Of a DNA stretch of 5,798 nucleotides, positions 1 to 5,495 are shown piece by piece; positions within the stretch are counted from its first letter, which is position 1; each line of letters opens with the position of its first letter. The position numbers were made by a program, and so were the translations under genes. The stretch covers positions 1-5,798 of the forward strand of contig JACZKW010000037.1 in assembly GCA_014859835.1 (NCBI GenBank). Reading direction: 5' to 3'. The DNA comes from UBA9653 sp014859835 (GTDB lineage: Archaea; Thermoplasmatota; Thermoplasmata; UBA10834). The notes beneath the pieces are model-generated. The model was not told the DNA's origin. It saw only the letters and a list, made by a program, of their open reading frames with translations, and did not search any database.

Positions 1-2615
1 TCAATTCGGCCACGGATCATCCGGACTGCTATGAGCCCTTCCTTGTCTCCTGCTGCGAGCAGGAGTCCTTCTGCTGCTTTGAGTTCATCGATGGCAGATT
101 CGATGTCTCCAGATTCCTCTTTGAAGAGAGCGATTTCGATCCCGCCCCTTGCGTGCAGGGTAGGGTCATCCAATGACTCTGCGATATCCATCAACCTATT
201 AGTTTCTTCAAGACCACGCTTGATGCTACTAGAGCTACGGAACAATCCCATCAATGCAAATGAAAGCGCTGCGTCACCGTAATCGAATGCAGGCCGGCCC
301 ATCAATCCTTTCCGTTTCCTGATTTCTTGCCGCGAGAATGCTGTGACGCATAAGTCAATGCCATCATTGATCATTCCCTGCATGCTGAGGGATTCTGCGC
401 ATGCCGCCAAGAGTCTCTTGTAGTCCTCAATCTCATTGGCCCGTCTGAACGCCTCGGCCGACTCATGGAGAAGGCATGTCATCTCAGACAGACGGAGCTG
501 AACTCGGAGCAATTCTGCTAGATTCTCAAGCCCTTTCGCCTCTCCACGGTGATCTTTGACCGCGTGAGCCAGACTGACAGACTCCTTCAACCTCCGTTCG
601 GCGTCCTTCATTCGCCCTTCATCCCAATCCAAAAGTGCGATATTGTTCAAGCATGCCGCCTGAGCGGGACGGTCTTCCTTCTTGCTCGCGAGGGTCAGGG
701 CACGCGAATATGCATCTCGAGCATCCCCAAACTCCTGCCGCTTTCTGAAATCCCCACCGAGGTTCAACCATTCCCGGATCTGTCCCCCGATGTTGTTGGA
801 TTTCTCGTAGAGCTTCAATGCAGATTCATGTGCCTTGAATGATTCATTCCATTCTTCTAACTGCGATTTCAGATTGCCGAGGCTCTCTAGTATGCTCGCT
901 CTGAATTCGTCGTCATCTGTTATGAATTCGAGTGCTGAAGCGTAATCGTCGGCAGCTCTAGAGTCGTCATTATTCATCTCCTTCAGTTGGCCGCGTAAGA
1001 ATGTCGTCTCGGCTCGGGTTCGATCATCTAGCCCATCAAGCGGAACCCTCGACACCAACGAAAGAGCCTCTCCAGGGAATTCATGGGCGATGTCGATTGC
1101 ATGCTCCAGAGAGTATTTCAGCGCAGAGTCCCAATCACGGGCTTCTACATGATGAAAGAGAGTCTCGAGTTGCCAATCTATTCCGGAGTTCTGACTGCAA
1201 TAGGACACTGCATTCTTGTGCATCAGCAGCTTCGACTGGAGACTCAACCTCGAAAGGAAAAAATCTCTAAGGAAATCGTGAGTCCATAAGCCCGTTTCTT
1301 GTTCGGTGATCAATCCTTTGCTCTTGAGACTGACAAGGGCACGATCGTCCTGGTCGATGATCGCAACAGCCTCGACAGGGTGACGATATATCGAGAGCAA
1401 TTCCAGCAATGACCGTTCATCTGGCGAAAGGGTGGCACAGACCTCATATTCTATGAAGGTGACCAAATCCTTGGCGACAGCTGTGATCCCGCCTCTCGAC
1501 ATCAGGCTCAACAGAAGCGGATGGCCTCTGCTCATGTTCACTACTAGAGACGGATCGACCGCCTTCGCGCTCTCCGCATACTTCCGAGCGGACGCATCAT
1601 CAAGGACCTTGAGTTCGAGCTCACAGCTGCCAGTGGATGCCTTTGAATAGAATTGCGGGCGCGAACGGGATAGCAGCACAAGCTTCGATGAACCCGACGC
1701 CCCAACAGCATCCTGAAGAATGGCCAATAGCGATTGGAGTGGGTCAGAAGCTTTATGGACGTCGTCCAGGAAGATGACTGCTCCAGCCCCATTGAGGTCT
1801 GATACCAGAGGAGTGAAAAGGTCTCCGAGGGAGTAGCCTCTGCTCACGCACTCGCTAGCCTCTGACCGGTCAAGAGATCTCAAGAAACTCGTCAGGACGG
1901 ATAATACGCGTTCCTCTGTATCCCAGGTATGCAAAGAATACCAGAAGACATGGCTTTTCCCTGAAAGGTCCTCGAAAACTCTGGATGCTAGTGAGGTCTT
2001 CCCTATCCCAGCCATGCCTGATATCAAGATGGAATGCGTCGAATCGTCTCCGATCCACTCCTGCAGATGACCGAGTTCCGCATCTCTCCCAAAGAGCGTT
2101 TCTGCGATTGGGCGACCCATTCCGATTGCGATATATTGACGAACCTTCTCTCCGGCTCCATACATGGCCAGAATCGTTCCCGAACGTAGTATCTCGTTTT
2201 CACAAGCATGATCCACCAGATAGAGGAACGGTATTGCGCCCCCTCGTCCTTTTGAGAGGCGGTCAGATATCTCTGAAAGACTGATCTCGACGGTCCTCCC
2301 ATTCTCCTCAAAGATGAGCCGCCCTTTTAGAAGCTGGTCGCGAATTGAATGGGCGGCCTTGTGACCTTTGTCAGTGAGGAAATAAGTCTTCCGTCGTCTC
2401 GGCGCACCTCTGACATGGGCCAGGCGCCCATTGACAAGACCTTCTGCCTGAAAAGATGATAGAGCTCTTGAAACGGTGTGGACCTGTATCTGCAACCTCT
2501 GAGCGATGCCTTCCTGGCAGACCGCCAGTGGGACTTCTGGCTCGTCACGGTGTTCGTCGAACTCCATGAGATGGATAAGCAGCCTTTCGTTCTGGGACAC
2601 AACCAAGCGTGCCAT
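1..2615 (-). CDS. Winged-helix / STAND NTPase / TPR signalling regulator (partial, C-terminus beyond left edge)
   Basis: Read on the minus strand from ATG at 2615, the frame stays open for 871 codons and leaves the window. An in-frame stop at 2637-2639 leaves this as the first ATG. Residues about 10-85 form a winged helix, with HTVSRALSSFQAEGLV as recognition helix and a basic wing RRRKTYFLT. The NTPase core begins at FGRDAEL (175-181). It has Walker A GMAGIGKTS (200-208), Walker B AVIFLDDVH (279-287), a sensor-like LSRSRP (315-320), RGHPLL (363-368, the GxP motif of STAND proteins) and an MHD-like H446-D447 ending a second winged helix. From about residue 535 to the edge the protein is helical TPR-like repeats, for example LNLGGDFRKRQEFGDARDAY. 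This order matches STAND one-component regulators of the MalT/AfsR style: the TPRs probably sense a ligand or partner and ATP acts as a switch. The target and signal are unknown. It could instead be a defence-type STAND sensor, but no effector domain is visible, so a transcription regulator is preferred. Confidence 0.93.
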   Translation of the reverse strand, partial: MARLVVSQNERLLIHLMEFDEHRDEPEVPLAVCQEGIAQRLQIQVHTVSRALSSFQAEGLVNGRLAHVRGAPRRRKTYFLTDKGHKAAHSIRDQLLKGRLIFEENGRTVEISLSEISDRLSKGRGGAIPFLYLVDHACENEILRSGTILAMYGAGEKVRQYIAIGMGRPIAETLFGRDAELGHLQEWIGDDSTHSILISGMAGIGKTSLASRVFEDLSGKSHVFWYSLHTWDTEERVLSVLTSFLRSLDRSEASECVSRGYSLGDLFTPLVSDLNGAGAVIFLDDVHKASDPLQSLLAILQDAVGASGSSKLVLLSRSRPQFYSKASTGSCELELKVLDDASARKYAESAKAVDPSLVVNMSRGHPLLLSLMSRGGITAVAKDLVTFIEYEVCATLSPDERSLLELLSIYRHPVEAVAIIDQDDRALVSLKSKGLITEQETGLWTHDFLRDFFLSRLSLQSKLLMHKNAVSYCSQNSGIDWQLETLFHHVEARDWDSALKYSLEHAIDIAHEFPGEALSLVSRVPLDGLDDRTRAETTFLRGQLKEMNNDDSRAADDYASALEFITDDDEFRASILESLGNLKSQLEEWNESFKAHESALKLYEKSNNIGGQIREWLNLGGDFRKRQEFGDARDAYSRALTLASKKEDRPAQAACLNNIALLDWDEGRMKDAERRLKESVSLAHAVKDHRGEAKGLENLAELLRVQLRLSEMTCLLHESAEAFRRANEIEDYKRLLAACAESLSMQGMINDGIDLCVTAFSRQEIRKRKGLMGRPAFDYGDAALSFALMGLFRSSSSIKRGLEETNRLMDIAESLDDPTLHARGGIEIALFKEESGDIESAIDELKAAEGLLLAAGDKEGLIAVRMIRGRI

Positions 2616-2639
2616 TGCGGACAGAGAACCGATTGGTTA

Positions 2640-2656
2640 CTTAATACTCCTTTCGG
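2640..2656 (-). promoter_or_regulatory. TATA/BRE-like promoter of the STAND regulator gene
   Basis: On the minus strand the sequence reads CCGAAAGGAGTATTAAG: a purine-rich BRE-like stretch followed by TATTAAG. The TATA-like element is centred about 28 bp before the ATG at 2615, the usual archaeal distance from TATA box to transcription start. Transcription would therefore begin at or within a few bases of the start codon. No Shine-Dalgarno motif is visible just before the ATG, which fits a leaderless mRNA. Inferred from spacing and composition only. Confidence 0.55.
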
Positions 2657-2682
2657 AACAGATATCAGTTGCCGGCCCCACC

Positions 2683-2704
2683 CAGCAGGGCCAAGAGCCT
2701 GCTG
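2683..2704. repeat. GC-rich inverted repeat between the divergent promoters (candidate operator)
   Basis: CAGCAGG at 2683-2689 and CCTGCTG at 2698-2704 are perfect 7-bp inverted copies separated by 8 bases. The centre (about 2693) lies roughly 50 bp from the minus-strand TATA element and 43 bp from the plus-strand one. An overlapping alternative pairing, GGCCC 2674-2678 with GGGCC 2688-2692, is also possible. The position suggests an operator shared by both divergent genes, perhaps bound by the winged helix of the neighbouring STAND protein. That role is an inference; a 7-bp dyad can also arise by chance. Confidence 0.45.
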
Positions 2705-2732
2705 CAAAACTAGTACAAAACCACGGTGACAG

Positions 2733-2740
2733 TTCATATA
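2733..2740 (+). promoter_or_regulatory. TATA-like element upstream of the surface glycoprotein gene
   Basis: TTCATATA lies about 59 bp before the ATG at 2796. A start about 25 bp downstream, near 2762-2765, would give a leader of about 30 bases that includes the GGAGG ribosome binding site. The match to an archaeal TATA box is moderate and the BRE is not distinct. Confidence 0.45.
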
Positions 2741-2781
2741 CCCCGAATGAGCCTCGCCGAGGATAAGCAATCAATAACAGC

Positions 2782-2786
2782 GGAGG
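2782..2786 (+). promoter_or_regulatory. Ribosome binding site GGAGG
   Basis: GGAGG is followed by nine bases and then ATG at 2796. It is a strong Shine-Dalgarno match and supports this start over the internal ATG at codon 8. It contrasts with the divergent gene, which has no such site. Confidence 0.8.
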
Positions 2787-2795
2787 AAGAACATA

Positions 2796-4265
2796 ATGAA
2801 AATAACCGGATTGAAGATGTCTGTCGCATTGGCAGCCACCCTCATGATGATGTTGGGTGCTATCGCCATACCCGCCCCCACATCCGCGGCGCCCGTCGCG
2901 CTTGAGGACCAGATCACCGTTGAAGACGGAACTACCGAGATACTAGGCGGTGGCGACCACTTCTTCGTGAAGTTCGGCACCGATGCGGCTTTCGGAATAG
3001 TATGGGGTTCTGACGAGTATGAGAACAATGTCTACTTCGTCGCAATAAAGGCGAGATACCTTGGCATGGCTCAGGTTTATGACAATATGGGAGAGCTTGT
3101 TGAGGACAACAGGACGGTCAAGATCTATTCTATGTACGCGGTGAAGCTGGATTCGATCATAGAATTCAATGACCTAGATGACAACGGCTTGCTTCAGTAT
3201 AACCGAAGCTACGATGGAGAGGATTTCACAGATTACCAGTCTCTTGAGTCCATTTATAAGAAGGTGGATCTGACGACTTCATGGAATGCATCCGAGGTGG
3301 TTGAGGAATCCACGGATGACCTCAAGACCTGGGAGTTCGGTCTGACCGCCAATGACTTACCATACGAACTTGTCGATGCGAACGCAACGGAGCATGTTGG
3401 GGACAATGTCCTGAACAATTTCACATTGACATTCCATCTCGAGGCAAACCTGACCCAGGTCGATGATCTGGACATGCCACAGTGGAGGATTACCGTGAGC
3501 AAGGGTCCGATGACCATAATCAGCGCGGATAGACTCAACGATATGCAGGTGAGCGGAAAGGTGTTCAAGTACGATGTCAAGTGGGACCAGATGATTGAGG
3601 GGTGGGACTATGATTCCAACAACACCAACCCTGCACTGCTGCTCGAATTCCGAAGCATAGTCGGCAACTTCGTATCTCCATTGATGGCCGCGTGGATGCA
3701 CACGAAGATGTATACCTACATGAACCAGATCAGTGTGATGAACTGCGAATCGACCGCTGGTGAGCTCGAAGTGAACGAAACCACTGGCACGTTCATCGCT
3801 CCGAAGCAGCTCATAAGAACGAGCCTTGAGTTCGGAACGGATTGGAACAGCGTAGGTGCCCTCGCATGGGTCGATGATGTGACGGTCGATGGAGAGCAGG
3901 AACAGGTGATGGCCCAGATTATGGCGGGCCACCGAGTACTCGCGATGGCGAAGCTCGCCGGCGTATGGATGCCATTCGATGGTTTCGTAGTCCTCGGAGG
4001 CATGGTGTTTCCAGGCGGAGATATGATCATGCACGATCCGACCTTCACGACGGAGGCGCTTGTGGACATATCATCGGATGATGGCGGAACCCAGCTTCCG
4101 GTATTCATGTTGCTCCTTGCATGTGCGATAATCGTGATTGTCATAGCTGCTATTGCAGCCGCAACGACTAGCGGGAACAAGCCCCGCAAGGGATCACGAG
4201 AGAGCTACGAAAAGGGCAAGAGCTCCCAGCCAGGCGATTGGTCCAAGTACTACAACAAGAAGTAG
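2796..4265 (+). CDS. Secreted, membrane-anchored putative surface glycoprotein of unknown family
   Basis: Complete 489-residue protein, start supported by GGAGG nine bases upstream, stop TAG. Residues about 8-31 are a signal peptide (hydrophobic core VALAATLMMMLGAIAIP, then PTSAA as a likely cleavage region). The bulk, about 33-433, is acidic, rich in beta-type sequence and extracytoplasmic. A single transmembrane helix at about 435-457 (PVFMLLLACAIIVIVIAAIA) is followed by a basic tail ending KYYNKK, giving a type I topology by the positive-inside rule. Eight N-x-S/T sequons (N105, N136, N164, N196, N208, N218, N275, N327) suggest heavy N-glycosylation. D126-L-D128-D-N130-G resembles a DxDxNG calcium-binding loop. 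The ectodomain has only one cysteine (C317), so no internal disulfide is expected. I do not recognise the fold or family. A role as envelope or S-layer-associated component, receptor or binding protein is possible, but no catalytic motif is visible. It is divergent from the STAND regulator and may be its target. Confidence 0.93.
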   Translation: MKITGLKMSVALAATLMMMLGAIAIPAPTSAAPVALEDQITVEDGTTEILGGGDHFFVKFGTDAAFGIVWGSDEYENNVYFVAIKARYLGMAQVYDNMGELVEDNRTVKIYSMYAVKLDSIIEFNDLDDNGLLQYNRSYDGEDFTDYQSLESIYKKVDLTTSWNASEVVEESTDDLKTWEFGLTANDLPYELVDANATEHVGDNVLNNFTLTFHLEANLTQVDDLDMPQWRITVSKGPMTIISADRLNDMQVSGKVFKYDVKWDQMIEGWDYDSNNTNPALLLEFRSIVGNFVSPLMAAWMHTKMYTYMNQISVMNCESTAGELEVNETTGTFIAPKQLIRTSLEFGTDWNSVGALAWVDDVTVDGEQEQVMAQIMAGHRVLAMAKLAGVWMPFDGFVVLGGMVFPGGDMIMHDPTFTTEALVDISSDDGGTQLPVFMLLLACAIIVIVIAAIAAATTSGNKPRKGSRESYEKGKSSQPGDWSKYYNKK

Positions 4266-4314
4266 TCGACTGAAAGCGACTAACGAACGGCGCGTCCAAG
4301 AAACCCCTTCCCAG

Positions 4315-4332
4315 TTTCTATCTTTTCATATT
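4315..4332 (+). terminator. T-rich termination region for the glycoprotein gene
   Basis: TTTCTATCTTTTCATATT starts 50 bases after the stop codon at 4265. Archaeal transcription commonly stops at pyrimidine- or T-rich tracts without a needed hairpin. The tract is interrupted, so its strength is uncertain. Confidence 0.45.
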
Positions 4333-4359
4333 GGCAATCATGCTATTGAATCAATCGTT

Positions 4360-4373
4360 GATAGAAATATGAA
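4360..4373 (-). terminator. T-rich termination region for the 242-residue protein gene
   Basis: On the minus strand this reads TTCATATTTCTATC, about 73 bases after the stop at 4446. It contains the same TTTCTATC and TTCATATT words that follow the convergent plus-strand gene, so the two sites form inverted copies in one shared termination region. Confidence 0.4.
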
Positions 4374-4445
4374 TGAGGCGTCCGTCCCAGCCCAATCGGC
4401 CAGGAGGCGCCTTTGGAATGGTTTCCTACCGACTATCGTCGATCA

Positions 4446-5174
4446 TCACGGAGTAACTAGTTCCTCATCCGTGACGGGGTTGTATGACGGGAATCCGATC
4501 TCCACCGCCGTCAGGTCCAGCGGGGCCTGAGGCACCTTGAGCACGACTAAGAAGGAAATCATGTCGTAGGACTCGTATGTGTCACCAATGGTCGCCAAAT
4601 CGGGAAGGACAAGATCCACCGTAACACCGTCGTCAGAAACGGTATTGACTAAGATTCCGCTCACTGGAACCACAACACCATTCAGGGAAATGGTCGATGC
4701 GCCAAGGACCGGTATCTGATCGAATCCGGCCACCGTCAGTGATGCGATCTCCAATCCTCCGATCTGGCCTTCGAATGGCGCAGTGTGGCGCAATTTCACG
4801 TTCACCGAATACACGAGTTTGGTGTATGTCGGTCCCCAGCCAGGCGAATCAAATGTCCCGGCCTTCAAATCAGAGGACCTCTTAACAACGAAGTCATCGT
4901 CAGCTTCTATGGCATCCACGTAGATGAGATCCGTAAAAGTCGTGCCCTCGCTCAAATCGTAGACCAGGAAATCGTCTGCTGAGTGTATTTGCTTATAATT
5001 CCACGCACCTTCTGTTGCGCTTGCGTTCATCGAGAGCGTGACGGCTGCTGCACCAATCATGATAGCGCTCGAGATAATGGCCAGCGCAAATACGCTAGCC
5101 TTCCTGCCGAAAAAGCCACTCTTCGACCGAAGAGACACCTTCTCCGCCAGCTCACTTTCGAACTTCCTTTCCAT
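4446..5174 (-). CDS. Exported or membrane-anchored protein of unknown function
   Basis: Complete 242-residue protein; the ATG at 5174 has GAGGTG five bases upstream, a good archaeal ribosome binding site. Residues 1-24 are charged and basic near the membrane (SLRSKSGFFGRK). Residues about 26-48 are a hydrophobic helix (VFALAIISSAIMIGAAAV). The next segment, MNASATEG, contains A-S-A at 51-53, which could be a signal peptidase site; otherwise the helix stays as an N-terminal anchor with the rest outside. The remaining 190 residues are short valine, leucine and threonine-rich stretches separated by G/D/N/P turns (for example LNGVVVPVSG, DDGVTVDLVLPD), suggesting a beta-sandwich domain. There is one sequon (N50) and no cysteine. 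No enzyme motif is seen and I do not recognise the family. A pilin-like, fibre or envelope accessory role is possible but unsupported. It converges on the surface glycoprotein gene and has its own upstream region. Confidence 0.88.
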   Translation of the reverse strand: MERKFESELAEKVSLRSKSGFFGRKASVFALAIISSAIMIGAAAVTLSMNASATEGAWNYKQIHSADDFLVYDLSEGTTFTDLIYVDAIEADDDFVVKRSSDLKAGTFDSPGWGPTYTKLVYSVNVKLRHTAPFEGQIGGLEIASLTVAGFDQIPVLGASTISLNGVVVPVSGILVNTVSDDGVTVDLVLPDLATIGDTYESYDMISFLVVLKVPQAPLDLTAVEIGFPSYNPVTDEELVTP

Positions 5175-5179
5175 TCTTA

Positions 5180-5185
5180 CACCTC
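5180..5185 (-). promoter_or_regulatory. Ribosome binding site GAGGTG
   Basis: On the minus strand GAGGTG precedes the ATG at 5174 by five bases. It matches the archaeal 16S anti-Shine-Dalgarno tail well and fixes the start of the 242-residue protein. Confidence 0.75.
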
Positions 5186-5200
5186 TGGGTTGGAAAATGA

Positions 5201-5220
5201 CTGTCCATCATACTTGACAG
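5201..5220 (-). promoter_or_regulatory. Candidate promoter with flanking dyad for the 242-residue protein gene
   Basis: CTGTC (5201-5205) and GACAG (5216-5220) are inverted copies 10 bases apart. The minus-strand spacer reads AAGTATGATG, a weak TATA-like element about 36 bases before the ATG. Transcription would then start just ahead of the GAGGTG site. A repressor bound to such a dyad would cover the TATA element. The TATA match is poor, so this is tentative. Confidence 0.3.
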
Positions 5221-5268
5221 GGCAGCCGATTCGCCTAATCCACGCAACTGCGGAGGTATTCAATCAGT

Positions 5269-5284
5269 TCCGAGTCGTCTCGGA
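5269..5284. repeat. Perfect 6-bp hairpin with 4-base loop
   Basis: TCCGAG (5269-5274), loop TCGT, CTCGGA (5279-5284). It lies about 95 bp upstream of the start at 5174, beyond the nearest TATA candidate. It could be an operator for an upstream-binding regulator or, if transcription starts further up, a structure in the leader. Confidence 0.45.
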
Positions 5285-5315
5285 TGTCCCCTCGCTACCT
5301 CTCTTCGCGTGTCTG

Positions 5316-5338
5316 AGGTGTCACCTGCAAACACCTGC
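5316..5338. repeat. CACCTGC direct repeat plus inverted AGGTG copy
   Basis: CACCTGC occurs at 5322-5328 and again at 5332-5338, a 10-bp period or about one helical turn. An inverted AGGTG at 5316-5320 makes AGGTG-T-CACCT with the first copy. Helically phased repeats are typical of protein-binding sites, but the unit is short and the role is inferred. Confidence 0.35.
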
Positions 5339-5398
5339 TATACTCGTTGTGGTGCAAGTATCAAAAGGTGGAACGAAAGTAGAATGATTCTTGGCCGA

Positions 5399-5418
5399 CT
5401 AGGGTTGGCAGACCCTGG
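5399..5418. repeat. Small inverted repeat downstream of the aminotransferase-like gene
   Basis: CTAGGGT (5399-5405) pairs with ACCCTGG (5412-5418) around a 6-base loop, with one G-T pair. It lies about 77 bases beyond the stop of the minus-strand gene at 5496 and past its T-rich tract. It may be part of a 3' end or of a small RNA; evidence is weak. Confidence 0.3.
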
Positions 5419-5443
5419 CACATCGTATCGCCTATATGTTGCT

Positions 5444-5451
5444 AAATAAAA
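5444..5451 (-). terminator. T-rich terminator candidate for the aminotransferase-like gene
   Basis: On the minus strand TTTTATTT lies 44 bases after the stop codon at 5496, in the position expected for an archaeal T-tract terminator. The same bases could serve as a TATA-like element on either strand, so the assignment is not certain. Confidence 0.4.
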
Positions 5452-5495
5452 GGTGCGGAAAGCGTTTTGGTTCAAATGCGGGTCGTCTTCTACGC

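Larger units (their letters stand above)
5175..5495. other. 321-bp intergenic region with short repeats and no convincing gene
   Basis: Neither strand holds a persuasive coding frame and there is no tRNA-like cloverleaf. The stretch contains, in minus-strand order, a T-rich terminator candidate (5444-5451), a small hairpin (5399-5418), direct and inverted CACCT repeats (5316-5338), a perfect hairpin (5269-5284) and a CTGTC/GACAG dyad around a TATA-like element (5201-5220). The last three lie upstream of the minus-strand gene that starts at 5174 and may be control sites; a small untranslated RNA cannot be excluded. Confidence 0.6.

Noticed and set aside
1..2615. STAND protein as an antiviral (Avs-like) defence sensor
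   Set aside because: The visible N-terminus is a DNA-binding winged helix and not a nuclease, TIR, protease or membrane effector, and no defence genes are adjacent; the unseen C-terminus leaves this open but unsupported.
2327..2770. Minus-strand open frame of 147 codons covering the divergent intergenic region and the start of the STAND gene
   Set aside because: It overlaps the winged-helix domain in another frame, is rich in Cys, Trp and Ser in a non-protein-like way, and would cover both promoters. It is a shadow.
3357..4034. Minus-strand open frame of 225 codons inside the glycoprotein gene
   Set aside because: It is antisense to a well-supported exported protein, is very histidine-rich as expected of a reverse-complement shadow, and has no domain or ribosome binding site I can identify.
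5368..5427. Tiny minus-strand frame of about 20 codons starting near 5427
   Set aside because: No ribosome binding site and only a loosely placed TATA-like element; too short and featureless to call.
5431..5458. TATATG and AAATAAAA on the plus strand as a promoter
   Set aside because: There is no plus-strand gene downstream; the AT-rich stretch is better explained as the minus-strand terminator tract.
5465..5490. GGTTCAAAT as a tRNA T-loop
   Set aside because: The flanking bases do not form a T-arm stem and no acceptor, D or anticodon arm is found nearby.
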